Source: Chitinophagales bacterium
GTDB taxonomy: Bacteria; Bacteroidota; Bacteroidia; Chitinophagales; Saprospiraceae
Reading direction: 5' to 3'
Length of the DNA stretch: 64,000 nt
Assembly: GCA_013299105.1 (NCBI GenBank)
Contig: JAAFJY010000020.1
Coordinates: 62,001-126,000, forward strand
Every line of letters begins with the position of its first letter. Positions within the stretch are counted from its first letter, which is position 1. The notes beneath the pieces are model-generated. The model searched no databases. It was not told the origin of the DNA and saw only the letters and a program-made list of their open reading frames with translations. This document shows positions 34,201 to 42,408 of the stretch, piece by piece. Position numbers and translations under genes: made by a program.

Positions 34201-35633
34201 TCGTCTATCCAGAAAAGGCTAAGGTAGAAAAAGGCTTCGTTCAAATGGTTGGGAGTTACGCCATTTCGCATTGTAGCTTTTGCTTCCTGCCTTTGGTTCA
34301 TTTGCGCCATGATGACCTGGTCGAAATAGGCGTAAGTGTGAACCAGGTTGTCAGCTTGTTTGATCTGGCGCTTGATTTGGTCCCTCAATTTCGGGTATTG
34401 CCCCACTTCCCCTTCTGCCAATTGTGAGATCAGGTGCAAAACAGCTGCAAATCCGGGTAAAAGCAACTTGGGATTGCGAGCCTGAGATCGGAGGGTTTTC
34501 AAAGCCAGTTCAAAACTTTCCTTGGCTGCCCTTGGGTTGTTTTGCTGCAATTGGTTCCATCCGTTGAAGAAAGCGAGGTTAATAGGCCCCATTTTTTCAG
34601 GTGATGGCCCCGGCTTATTGGCCAAGCCAGCCAAGATGCCCAGGGTTCGTGTGAGCATTTCCTGCTCATCATGGGCCAAAAAAACATCCGTATCCTTGCA
34701 AAGGTTTTCGCAGTAATCATTCCAAGGTTGCAATAAAACCAGTTGGGTATTGATGAAAGTCCTAAGCAAAAAGATGCGAATGGGCCCTGGAATTTCCATT
34801 AAGGCAGCTTTGTCGTAATTTTTAGGTAAAAAAGGATCAAAAGGGTTTTTTGTGGCCTGTGATTCGGCGAATTGGATGAATTTTTGAATAAAAACGGGGG
34901 TTTCATTGTTGTAGAAAGCGATGCGTGCGTCTCTTCCGGCTCGAATGGCCCGGTCTTTTTCACCCAACCACCATTCGGATTCCGCAAAACGGCGTACAGA
35001 GACCGAAATAGCAGCCAAATCGGGGTCTTTGCGGAAAGTGTTTTGAGCTAAAATATCTGAAAAGTCTTGCCTCAGGTGAATTCTGCCTTTTGAATCTTTT
35101 TCTAAAAAACCATCTTTTCGCAGAGTCTCTAAAATTGGGGATTGGGTTCGAGGCGGTACGCTGGGCACGCTGGGTTTAAAGGTGACATCCGCGTAGATGT
35201 TGAACAACTTGTTCGCCATCAAAGGCTCGTAGTTCAGCGCCAGGATTTTGACAATTCGCTGCAATTCGAGCGGATATTGCAGGTATTTTTTGTACAACTG
35301 GTCAATATCCTTGTTCTCGCTAATAATCTCTGTTGGAAAGTGCTGTCCCAAGGCCAGCTCTTCGCGAATTTCAAAAAATACTGCTACCTGGTGTTTACAA
35401 ATATCGCCAGCATCGTAAGGGCAATCGCATTCTGAGTACTGGATCATTTGTCCGTCCATTTCTACTTCCACATCGTAGGTAACGTGCTTGCCGTTCTCAA
35501 CTTTGGCCTTCCAGCCGCCGCTTTTTTTGGGTTTTAACTTGACAACTGCACCAGTATCATGCAATGCTTTGCCACGTTCTAAAATAGTGGGGTGAATGAA
35601 ACGTTCGAATTGATCTATCGAAAAATTGCTCAT
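31212..35633 (-). CDS. SWIM zinc finger SNF2-family helicase
   Basis: A protein of 1473 residues. The N-terminal SWIM zinc finger has C69, C71, C79 and H81 (ECDCPYDAGDICKHQVA). The long middle region is helical and uncharacterised. The C-terminal SNF2/RapA-type ATPase has DDMGLGKTVQALAL near 1040, a DEAQ box near 1133 (ILDEAQAIKN), TGTPLENHLGELWNL, and the helicase C domain with FSQFVGHLELLE, FLISLKAGGVGLNLT and DRAHRIGQ. It would remodel protein-DNA complexes using ATP, likely during transcription or repair. The role in the cell is not settled. It heads a probable operon with the lipoprotein and sufS. Confidence 0.95.
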   Translation of the reverse strand: MSNFSIDQFERFIHPTILERGKALHDTGAVVKLKPKKSGGWKAKVENGKHVTYDVEVEMDGQMIQYSECDCPYDAGDICKHQVAVFFEIREELALGQHFPTEIISENKDIDQLYKKYLQYPLELQRIVKILALNYEPLMANKLFNIYADVTFKPSVPSVPPRTQSPILETLRKDGFLEKDSKGRIHLRQDFSDILAQNTFRKDPDLAAISVSVRRFAESEWWLGEKDRAIRAGRDARIAFYNNETPVFIQKFIQFAESQATKNPFDPFLPKNYDKAALMEIPGPIRIFLLRTFINTQLVLLQPWNDYCENLCKDTDVFLAHDEQEMLTRTLGILAGLANKPGPSPEKMGPINLAFFNGWNQLQQNNPRAAKESFELALKTLRSQARNPKLLLPGFAAVLHLISQLAEGEVGQYPKLRDQIKRQIKQADNLVHTYAYFDQVIMAQMNQRQEAKATMRNGVTPNHLNEAFFYLSLFWIDETLIEPIKLISFASKIEKNGFKYLAGEMYAILARLEPGNDDWQNKRLQSGVKFPLVDVFAKVENWQGALNAMLNIGGSKKTSNATEGSTRLIWLVNFDNSSIQPKEQTMGKKGWTSGRNVSIQRLMDNELACMTDQDRRAVAGSVASDRYSGWSSQSYYLDTDTLFPKLVGHPLLFLMKSPEVAVQLLEEKPRLMVKNSKGGYEVSLSHTASGVGYLIQKESPTRYKLIQFSEEIAQLIKAIDGKSLFIPEQGQGQLKSVLENLTQYIDVETGASELAGNAREVQADARICVHLLPVGDGFHLETYSKPLVIEPPYCKPGKGEAIVFGSLEGEKVRAERNLKDEKKNLDTLLSQLSILEKIKPVEGVYQLDSAELCLELLMQLNPLVQENSIILEWPKGEKMRIAKVAGINQFSLRINAKQDWFEVNGQLQVDENLVIDMRQLIELSQKQQSQFIELSPGKFLALTEEFRRKLKEINAIMSLQKDGSFQLHPLAAPALDEFSSFLDNVEIDQRFRESIAKMKEAFGKKYVLPKNFKADLRPYQNEGFQWLCRLADWGVGACLADDMGLGKTVQALALVQKRSVDGPTLVVAPASVCRNWVKEIDRFTPKLKAILFGEGDRAGMIDKAGPGEVVITTYDLMTREADHFTKKVFSTIILDEAQAIKNRSTKRSETAMKLQGGFKLITTGTPLENHLGELWNLFQFINPGLLGSSEGFNDRFAVPIERFQDDIRRDQLRRLIQPFMLRRRKNEVLKDLPEKTEIVLSVELSEEERAFYEAIRRKALEDLAKSKDDNSGARHLRILAEIMRMRRAACHPGMVDAALKKTSSAKLRLFAEVVEELLENGHKALVFSQFVGHLELLEAHLKAQKISYQYLDGSTPLKTRQNRIDAFQAGEGDLFLISLKAGGVGLNLTAADYVIHMDPWWNPAVEDQATDRAHRIGQEKPVTVYRIVAQDTIEEKIIKLHDTKRDLADSLLSGTEMSARLSADELLELIQQR

Positions 35634-35789
35634 GTTCTGTGATTAGTCAGTAGAAATGGCCTGAATAAGTCCGAATGAAGGGGGTTCTTGCCTCGCTCGG
35701 GCTCAAAGCGCGCAATGTACAAATTTTTTGCTTCATTTTTAAGCAGAGGAAAGGAAAATTTACAAAAGGAAGTTTATTGGTCTTGGTAC

Positions 35790-36455
35790 TCACATTTCGC
35801 GTAATTCAAACCACTCTTTCGCTTTTTCACGAATAATGGGTCCATGTCTTTCTACCAATTCCCCGAAATTTGCTGGGCTCAAATCGGCGATCTCATCTAC
35901 CTGGAGCCAAGCATGTACGTGGCCAATTTCGAGAATAGCTTTTTCGGTAGCAGGCGTTTTAGGACCGTTGAATATGACCCCGGCAATGGAGATCTGCCGA
36001 TTGCGCAAGGCTTCGATGCTAAGCAAAGTATGGTTGATGCTGCCCAAATAATGCCGGGATACCAGGACCACAGGCACTTGTAGGTGCTGAATCAATTCGA
36101 TCAAAGTGTGTTTATCGTTTAGGGGCACGTGCAAACCTCCAGCGCCTTCAATCAGCAGGTATTCGTTTTTGGTAGCTGGAATCACAAAATCGCTGATGCT
36201 GATTTGAACGCCGTCCAAGGCTGCAGCGGCGTGGGGCGACAAGGGCGCATTGAGCCGATGACGCTCCGGGTGTACTTTTCCCAAAAAGTTACCAGCAAAG
36301 CGGGCTACTTTCATCGAATCGGTTTCGTGCAAATCACCGGATTGCACAGGTTTCCAATAATCGGCTTTCAAAGCAGCTGCCAACAAAGCAGAAATCACGG
36401 TTTTGCCGACTTCCGTGCCGATACCAGTGACAAAAATTACTTTAGTTTTAGACAT
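35790..36455 (-). CDS. bioD: Dethiobiotin synthase
   Basis: A protein of 221 residues with the P-loop GIGTEVGKT at 11-19 and the dethiobiotin-synthase pattern KPVQSGD, LIEGAGGLHVPLN. It makes dethiobiotin from 7,8-diaminononanoate, CO2 and ATP in biotin synthesis. The ATG overlaps the bioF stop codon region by 8 bases, so bioF and bioD are translationally coupled. The length is normal. bioA and bioB are not in this window. Confidence 0.96.
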   Translation of the reverse strand: MSKTKVIFVTGIGTEVGKTVISALLAAALKADYWKPVQSGDLHETDSMKVARFAGNFLGKVHPERHRLNAPLSPHAAAALDGVQISISDFVIPATKNEYLLIEGAGGLHVPLNDKHTLIELIQHLQVPVVLVSRHYLGSINHTLLSIEALRNRQISIAGVIFNGPKTPATEKAILEIGHVHAWLQVDEIADLSPANFGELVERHGPIIREKAKEWFELREM

Positions 36456-37572
36456 ATTTCTCCAGGCAATTGATCAATGAATCGATTTCCTCATGGCTGT
36501 TGTAAGCGTGCAAACAAATGCGCAAACGCTCCTGCCCTTTGGGGACGGTGGGGTGTAAAATTGGCCACACCCCAATGCCCTCAACGCTTAAAGCCTTGGA
36601 GAGTTCTCGAACTGCCGAATTTCCTGGCCAAAGCAAGCTTTGAATGGCGCTGCGGCTGGGGATGAAATGTGGAGCAAGCTTATAGCCAAGTTTTTCCCTA
36701 AAGTGTCGGATGTTTTCTTGCAAGGCGGCAATCTTGTTTTCCTGGAGCATGATTTGATAAGCGGCCAATAGTGTTGTGGCCACATGCGCAGGTGCTGCGG
36801 TGGTGTAAATCAGGGGCTTGCTGAAATTGATGAGGTAATCCCGCAAATACTTTGGTCCCAAAACCGCCGCGCCATGTCCGCCCAAGGCCTTGCCAAAAGT
36901 GGGGATGCGCGCCCAGATGCGCTCTTGGAGGCCCAATTCCTGCACCAAGCCCTCCCCTTTTGGCCCCAAAACGCCGAGTGCATGGGCCTCGTCGATGACC
37001 AGGGCTGCTCCATATTTCTCAGCCAATTCGACCATTTTAAGCAGAGGAGCTTCGTCGCCATCCATCGAAAAAACGCTCTCGCTGATGATGAAAGCCTGGC
37101 CTTGGGCACGCCGCAAACGTTGATTCAAGTGCTCCAAATCGTTGTGGCGAAAAGAAAAGTGGGCCGCATTTGACAAAGCCAAACCCTCACGCAGCGAAGC
37201 ATGGATCAACTCGTCATACAATATGGTATCGTGGCGAGTAGCCATGCAAGAAATCAAGCCTTGGTTGGCTGCATATCCAGAGTTGAAAAACAAGGCACTT
37301 TCTACCTCATGGAACTCGGCCAAAAACTGTTCAAATTGCTCCGTCGCAGCCCGGTGGCCGCTGATCAGGCGAGAAGCCCCTGCCCCAAATTCTCCGCCGG
37401 TGCGAATTGCATAGATGCTGGCCTCCAGGACCCTTGGGTTTTTGGACAAGCCCAGGTAATCGTTGCTGTAAAAATCAATCAAATCAGGGTTGGGCAAACG
37501 CAAAACCCGCAAGGAATCGTTTTCAGCTCTTTCCGCCAAGGCTTTTTGCATTCTTGCCAACAATTCGTACAT
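36448..37572 (-). CDS. bioF: 8-amino-7-oxononanoate synthase
   Basis: A protein of 374 residues, a class II PLP alpha-oxoamine synthase. K228 (PTFGKALGGHGAA) binds the cofactor; the DEAH motif at 194-197 and SNDYLGLSKNP near 36-46 are typical. It condenses pimeloyl-ACP/CoA with alanine in the first committed step of biotin synthesis. It is the upstream gene of a bioF-bioD pair overlapping by 8 bases. A TATCTTTG promoter box lies 17 bases before the start. It could in principle be a paralogue such as glycine C-acetyltransferase, but linkage to bioD decides for BioF. Confidence 0.96.
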   Translation of the reverse strand: MYELLARMQKALAERAENDSLRVLRLPNPDLIDFYSNDYLGLSKNPRVLEASIYAIRTGGEFGAGASRLISGHRAATEQFEQFLAEFHEVESALFFNSGYAANQGLISCMATRHDTILYDELIHASLREGLALSNAAHFSFRHNDLEHLNQRLRRAQGQAFIISESVFSMDGDEAPLLKMVELAEKYGAALVIDEAHALGVLGPKGEGLVQELGLQERIWARIPTFGKALGGHGAAVLGPKYLRDYLINFSKPLIYTTAAPAHVATTLLAAYQIMLQENKIAALQENIRHFREKLGYKLAPHFIPSRSAIQSLLWPGNSAVRELSKALSVEGIGVWPILHPTVPKGQERLRICLHAYNSHEEIDSLINCLEKYV

Positions 37573-37588
37573 CCTTGCTTTTTTTGGG

Positions 37589-37596
37589 CAAAGATA
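37589..37596 (-). promoter_or_regulatory. -7 box of the bioFD operon
   Basis: The minus strand reads TATCTTTG, an exact match to TANNTTTG, 17 bases before the bioF start codon, giving a very short leader. No convincing -33 TTG was found. Confidence 0.5.
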
Positions 37597-37600
37597 GCCT

Positions 37601-37641
37601 AGTAAAAATTTAGGAGAAGTTTCTGTAGCTGAAAACTTATG
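37601..37641. repeat. Short fragment resembling a family-3 end
   Basis: GGAGAAGTTTCTGTAGCTGA here matches the left end of the family-3 element at 16889 (GGAGAAGTTTCCGTAGCTGA) with one mismatch over 20 bases, and is less alike beyond. It lies between bioF and the Crp/Fnr gene. It may be a remnant. Confidence 0.4.
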
Positions 37642-38226
37642 TTATTTTGATTTATGCTTGATGGCAACTTTTCTCCTGATCCTGCTGAACGAAGTAGGGG
37701 TTACACCAATGAAAGAGGCCAGGTATTTTTGTGGAATCTTGGCCAAATAAGTAGGCGTTTGCAACAAATCCAGGTAGCGGTTTTCGGCTGAATCAGTTTG
37801 TAAGGCGGTAAATTTTTTCAGGAGGTTGAGGATGACGTCTTCCCAAAAATTGCGCATCATTTCCTGCATTTTGGACTGGGTTTGGTAAAGCTTATTCAAC
37901 TGGGTTTTGGACAGGAAATAAATTTCGCTGTCTTCAATCGCTTGGAGAAAATAGTTGGTAGGCGCCTCACTGATGAAGCTGTAAATTTCGATTGCGGAGG
38001 AATAAGGGAAGGCAAACCAAACCGATGTTTCAACCTCGTCTTTGGTGAAAAACAAGCGCAAACAGCCTTTTTCTACAAAAATCAGGTCTTTGCAGGTCTC
38101 TCCTTCTTTCAGTAAAAATGTATTCTTTTTGGCCTTTTTGAGGCCGAATTGACAGGCAATGGCCTCCAATTCGGGCTCGGATAGCTTGGCATAAGTGCTT
38201 AGGAAGGATTTTAGGTGGGTGGTCAT
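37642..38226 (-). CDS. Crp/Fnr family transcriptional regulator
   Basis: A protein of 194 residues. A cyclic-nucleotide-binding-like barrel at about 15-110 (KNTFLLKEGETCKDLIFVEK, GCLRLFF) is followed by a C-terminal helix-turn-helix (YLDLLQTPTYLAKIPQKYLA, SFIGVTPTSFSRIRRK). This Bacteroidota branch lacks Fnr cysteines and often lacks the cAMP-binding phosphate cassette, so the effector is unknown. The HEPN-like gene lies 18 bases upstream on the same strand, probably co-transcribed. A class III cyclase at 51380-52957 could make cAMP, but no link to this protein is shown. Confidence 0.9.
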   Translation of the reverse strand: MTTHLKSFLSTYAKLSEPELEAIACQFGLKKAKKNTFLLKEGETCKDLIFVEKGCLRLFFTKDEVETSVWFAFPYSSAIEIYSFISEAPTNYFLQAIEDSEIYFLSKTQLNKLYQTQSKMQEMMRNFWEDVILNLLKKFTALQTDSAENRYLDLLQTPTYLAKIPQKYLASFIGVTPTSFSRIRRKVAIKHKSK

Positions 38227-38244
38227 GGGATAAGGATTATATTA

Positions 38245-38886
38245 CTATTCGAGAAGATTATTCTTAATGTACTGAATACAATTTTGCTTTTCAGGATTAT
38301 TTGTTTGGGCAAGTTTGACCATGGTAAATAGCTTCTCGTAATATTCTTTGAATCTATTCCAGAACCAATCAGGATTTAACTTAATAAATGCAAGCTCATC
38401 ATTTATTTCAATGTTAACCGTGTCCTCATATGATAGAAAAACTCCTTTCCCTTGGTAGCCATGCATCATTGTATTTCGAAAAAATTTGTAGGTGATTTTA
38501 GCAAAACTATCCAAGTTGCTTAACTCCTTTTCTAGCCATATTTCTTTGAGTTTTTGTTTGAATTTTCCATTTGGCTTGTGGCTAAACTTCTGATGCATTT
38601 GTTTTAAAGTCTCAACAAATCGAAATGATTGATCGCCTTCTTTTCTTTTAACAAATATCTCTCCTAATGTTTCGATTCCAACACAAGTCATAATTGTTAA
38701 GGGGAAAGGTGATTTAGCGTCTTGGAGTGGTTGAACTTGGTTCACAAAGAAGACCTTTAACCTCAAATTTAGCAGCTCAATCAACTCATTATCGTCAGTT
38801 ACGGTTCGTACAAAACCATAATCGATTGGATTTCCGCTTGAGTCAATACCAAAAATAACGTAGTCGGGTATTTTGCTCATAAACAC
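38245..38886 (-). CDS. Uncharacterised protein with HEPN-like Rx4H motif
   Basis: A protein of 213 residues, not recognised as a named family. The last third has FFRNTMMHGYQGKG (R137, N138, H142), an R-x4-H motif within helical sequence followed by HG, as seen in HEPN ribonucleases of toxin-antitoxin, abortive-infection and other defence systems. The rest is mostly helical and charged; a possible strand region is at 1-30. The gene is notably more AT-rich than its neighbours, which hints at transfer. It reads into the Crp/Fnr gene 18 bases later. A ribonuclease role is inferred from one motif and is not certain. Confidence 0.7.
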   Translation of the reverse strand: MFMSKIPDYVIFGIDSSGNPIDYGFVRTVTDDNELIELLNLRLKVFFVNQVQPLQDAKSPFPLTIMTCVGIETLGEIFVKRKEGDQSFRFVETLKQMHQKFSHKPNGKFKQKLKEIWLEKELSNLDSFAKITYKFFRNTMMHGYQGKGVFLSYEDTVNIEINDELAFIKLNPDWFWNRFKEYYEKLFTMVKLAQTNNPEKQNCIQYIKNNLLE

Positions 38887-39079
38887 AACATGTTTTTGGA
38901 GTTTTTGTCAAGCCTCTTATTGGGTTCCGAGTGGTGATTAAAATGAGTCTTGTGATCAGCAGGCATCATAATCCCAAACCTCTTTCTGGAAACTAAGCTT
39001 CAAGGACCTAAGTCAGGTCTAGTCACTCCAAGCTTTTTTCAACTTGAAACCCAATTTGAACCTTTGTAAAAACTCGTAT

Positions 39080-39418
39080 TCACTCCCTAACTCCCATTAC
39101 CTCATTCCCTTGCACCACCAACTTCACCTGATCGATCATTTTCTTTTCCGCGCTGTACATGAAAATGACCATTGAGCCATAGCCGCTCACAAAAGTACGG
39201 GGCTCGGCTTGGGGGCTGAGTTGGGTTTTGTCGTAACCATTGGCTTGGCCGAAGAGCTTGCCATCTTCGTAAGTCACAGTATAGGTGTCGATCATGCCAT
39301 TGGCCGCGAGTTTGTAAACCCCGGTGTAGGCTTTCCAGGTGCTGTCAACAGGCATGGTTTCAGCTTGGGCGAGGCTTGAGACGCCCAGAAACAAGGCAAA
39401 AAACAGGATAAAGCGCAT
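39080..39418 (-). CDS. Small exported DUF3471-like protein
   Basis: A protein of 112 residues with a signal peptide (MRFILFFALFLGVSSLAQA). The mature part resembles DUF3471-type beta-barrels often found at the C-terminus of penicillin-binding-like hydrolases: YTGVYKLAANGMIDTYTV, EDGKLFGQANG, LSPQAEPRTF. Here it stands alone. It is probably periplasmic. No operon partner; the upstream 187 bases contain a family-5 repeat. The function is unknown. Confidence 0.75.
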   Translation of the reverse strand: MRFILFFALFLGVSSLAQAETMPVDSTWKAYTGVYKLAANGMIDTYTVTYEDGKLFGQANGYDKTQLSPQAEPRTFVSGYGSMVIFMYSAEKKMIDQVKLVVQGNEVMGVRE

Positions 39419-39493
39419 CTTTTGTAGGTTTGAAAAATGGGGAAATGAAACAAATTTTCACCTCCCCATTTGATTATTTGCCATGTGAAATGG

Positions 39494-39562
39494 GCTTAGA
39501 GTCAACGTCGTGCTGGAAATCCGTGAATACCCGTTTTATCCGTTTCATCTGTGTTCCCAACC
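39494..39562. repeat. Family-5 dispersed repeat, copy 1
   Basis: About 69 bases containing the words GTCAACGTCGTGCTGGAAAT and CCGTTTTATCCGTTTCATCT. It appears inverted at 49373-49438 and in part at 57168-57196. Intergenic and non-coding. Confidence 0.65.
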
Positions 39563-39605
39563 CTAGGCCGCGCAGCGGACTGAATCTTCGAATTTAGTGG
39601 CTAAA

Positions 39606-42332
39606 TCAATTCAATTTGGCCAATTCAGACTCCAAATTTTTCATTTTGGTCTCGCCATCGGCCAATTTTTTCCTTTCCATCGCAACAACATCAGCAGGGG
39701 CATTGTTAACAAAGCGCTCGTTGGAGAGCTTGCCCATCACCGATTTGGTGAAGCCCTGGTAGTATTCCAATTCCTTTTGCAAGCGCTTGCGCTCCTCTTC
39801 CACGTCGATTTGTTGCTCTAATTCCACGTAGAATTTGTCATTGCCCGCCAGGAAGGCTACGCCGTTGTTGACCTCTTCGTTGGTAATGGTCAAAGACTCC
39901 AACACGCCCATTTTCACCAACATGTGTTTGATGCCAGGTGCTGACAACAAAGCTTGTACCGCATTTGAGTCCTGCGCAAAAACCACGAGCGGGTCTTTTT
40001 GCTTCAAGCCGTTGTTGTTGCGCACATCGCGGATGCCGGAAACCACAGCCTTAGCCAACTCTACCCGCTGCAAGAAACTGGCGTCAAAAGCTTGCGCTTG
40101 GGGGTACTTGCTGATTGCACAGGCCTGTCCATCTTGGCGCTCGACCAATTGGTGCCAAATTTCCTCAGTCACGAAAGGCATGAAGGGGTGCAACATCACC
40201 ATCATGCGCTCAAAAAGTGAAATACTGGCTTGCAAAGTGCCGTTCTCGATCGGTTCGCCGTAGGCAGGCTTGATCATTTCCAGGTACCAGGAGCAGAAGT
40301 CGTCCCAGATAAACTTGTACAAGGTGATCAGGGCCTCAGACAAGCGGAATTCTTTGAATAAAACCCCTACTTGTTGCAAAGTCTCATTCAGGCGATTTTC
40401 CATCCATTCGATGGCCAATTGGCTTACCGCATCGGGTTCGCCAGGCTTTACTTCCCAACCTTTGACCAAGCGCAGGGCGTTCCAGAGTTTGTTGCAAAAA
40501 TTGCGGCCTTGCTCGCACAACTTGCTTTCGTTGATGATTTGCTTGGTTTCCTTGTCGAAGGGCGCGTCGAAAATAATGTCGTTGCCCGCAGCGGCACTCG
40601 ACAACATGCCAAAACGCACGCCATCCGCACCATAAACGTCGATTAACTCCAGCGCTTCTGGCGAGTTGCCAAGTGATTTGCTCATCTTCCGGCGCTGGTT
40701 GTCGCGCACCATGCCCGTGAAATAGACATCTTTGAAAGGCATAGCACCTTTGCTTTTTACCACTTCGGGCATCAGCTCAGGGCCCCACTCGTAGCCCGAC
40801 ATGATCATGCGCGCTACCCAAAAGAACATGATGTCCCAGCCCGTTACCAGGGTGCTGGTTGGGTAGTAATAAGCCAGTTCTTCCTGGTTTTCAAAGCCAT
40901 CGAACACAGAGATAGGCCACAACCAAGAGCTGAACCAGGTATCCACCACGTCTTCATCCTGCCTCAGATCGGCCAGGGTCAGGCTGCTGTTGCCAGTGGC
41001 TTTTTGGGCTTGCGCCAGGGCCTCTGCGGCGGTGTCGGCTACAAAAATCTGGGTTTCATCGCCAAATTTCTCACTTTGTAAGTACCAGGCGGGTACACGT
41101 TGGCCCCACCACAATTGGCGCGAGATGCACCAGTCACGTACATTGTCTTCGTTCAACCAAGAGTGGTACATGTTGAAAAAATTCTCCGGGTGGAATTTCA
41201 CTTCGCCACTGCGCACGGCTTCAAGGGCCGAGGCGGAGAATTTTTTCATGTCCACAAACCACTGCAAAGTCAAACGGGGTTCCACTACCGCGTTGGTGCG
41301 CTCCGAATGGCCGATCTTGGTGCGGTAGTCTTCTATTTTGACCAAATTCCCGGCTTCTTCCAGCATTTTGCGGATTTTCTTGCGGGCGGCAAACCGATCC
41401 TCACCTACCAAAATCTGCGCTTGTGCGTTCAAGGTCCCATCGTCGTTGAGGATGTCGATGACGGGCAATTGATGCCTTTGGCCTACTTCGTAGTCGTTTT
41501 GGTCGTGGGCCGGGGTGATTTTCAGGGCTGCGGTGCCGAATTCACGGTCCACATAGCTGTCGGCAATGATCGGAATGGCGCGGTCGATCAGCGGAATCAA
41601 CACTTTTTTACCTATCCAAGCCGTGTAGCGTTCGTCGTCAGGGTGTACGGCAATGGCTACGTCGGCCATGATGGTCTCTGGGCGCTGGGTAGCGATCACG
41701 ATGCCCTGGCTGGGGTCGCCCTCCAGGTTATAGCAGATGTGGAAAAGCTGGGAATTGCTTTCCTGGTAAATGACTTCTTCGTTGGAAAGTACCGTTTTGG
41801 CTTCGGGGTCCCAGTTGGTCATGCGCAGGCCCCGGTAAATGCGGCCTTTTTGGTACAAATCCACAAATACCCGGATCACCGCAGCCGAGAGCTTTGGCTC
41901 CATCGTGAAGCGAGTGCGCTCCCAATCGCAGGAAGCCCCCAGGCGCTTGAGTTGGTCTAGGATGATGCCACCGTATTTGTCTTTCCAGTCAAAAGCGTGC
42001 TGCAAAAACGCCTCCCGGCTGATGTCAACCTTGCGGATGCCTTTTTCACGCAACAATTTCACCACTTTGGCTTCCGTTGCGATTGAAGCATGGTCGGTAC
42101 CAGGCACCCAACAGGCGTTTTTGCCCTCCAGGCGGGCCTTGCGGATCAGGATGTCCTGGATGGTGTTGTTGAGCATGTGCCCCATGTGCAGCACCCCCGT
42201 CACGTTGGGTGGCGGGATGACGATGCTGTATGGCTCACGTTCATCCGGCACGGAATGAAAAAGGCGGTGGCCATTCCAATATTCAGTCCATTTGGACTCT
42301 ACTTCTTGTGGTGTATAGCGCGTTGAAAGCAT
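39606..42332 (-). CDS. valS: Valine--tRNA ligase
   Basis: A protein of 908 residues, a class I aminoacyl-tRNA synthetase that attaches valine to tRNA-Val. HMGH at 49-52 (PPNVTGVLHMGHMLNN) is the HIGH motif and KMSKSLGNS near 548 is KMSKS. The editing domain (QRPETIMADVAIAVHP, TALKITPAHDQNDYEVG) and the C-terminal coiled coil (ELEQQIDVEEERKRLQKEL) are present, so it is complete. It lies 76 bases downstream of lysA on the same strand; the start follows directly on a T-rich region. Length is typical. Confidence 0.98.
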   Translation of the reverse strand: MLSTRYTPQEVESKWTEYWNGHRLFHSVPDEREPYSIVIPPPNVTGVLHMGHMLNNTIQDILIRKARLEGKNACWVPGTDHASIATEAKVVKLLREKGIRKVDISREAFLQHAFDWKDKYGGIILDQLKRLGASCDWERTRFTMEPKLSAAVIRVFVDLYQKGRIYRGLRMTNWDPEAKTVLSNEEVIYQESNSQLFHICYNLEGDPSQGIVIATQRPETIMADVAIAVHPDDERYTAWIGKKVLIPLIDRAIPIIADSYVDREFGTAALKITPAHDQNDYEVGQRHQLPVIDILNDDGTLNAQAQILVGEDRFAARKKIRKMLEEAGNLVKIEDYRTKIGHSERTNAVVEPRLTLQWFVDMKKFSASALEAVRSGEVKFHPENFFNMYHSWLNEDNVRDWCISRQLWWGQRVPAWYLQSEKFGDETQIFVADTAAEALAQAQKATGNSSLTLADLRQDEDVVDTWFSSWLWPISVFDGFENQEELAYYYPTSTLVTGWDIMFFWVARMIMSGYEWGPELMPEVVKSKGAMPFKDVYFTGMVRDNQRRKMSKSLGNSPEALELIDVYGADGVRFGMLSSAAAGNDIIFDAPFDKETKQIINESKLCEQGRNFCNKLWNALRLVKGWEVKPGEPDAVSQLAIEWMENRLNETLQQVGVLFKEFRLSEALITLYKFIWDDFCSWYLEMIKPAYGEPIENGTLQASISLFERMMVMLHPFMPFVTEEIWHQLVERQDGQACAISKYPQAQAFDASFLQRVELAKAVVSGIRDVRNNNGLKQKDPLVVFAQDSNAVQALLSAPGIKHMLVKMGVLESLTITNEEVNNGVAFLAGNDKFYVELEQQIDVEEERKRLQKELEYYQGFTKSVMGKLSNERFVNNAPADVVAMERKKLADGETKMKNLESELAKLN

Positions 42333-42408
42333 GTGGTGTATTTGTTTGGGACTGTAGTGATGTGAGGGGTTGCTTGCTTTTCAACCCTTCAACATTTCAA
42401 CTCTTCAA

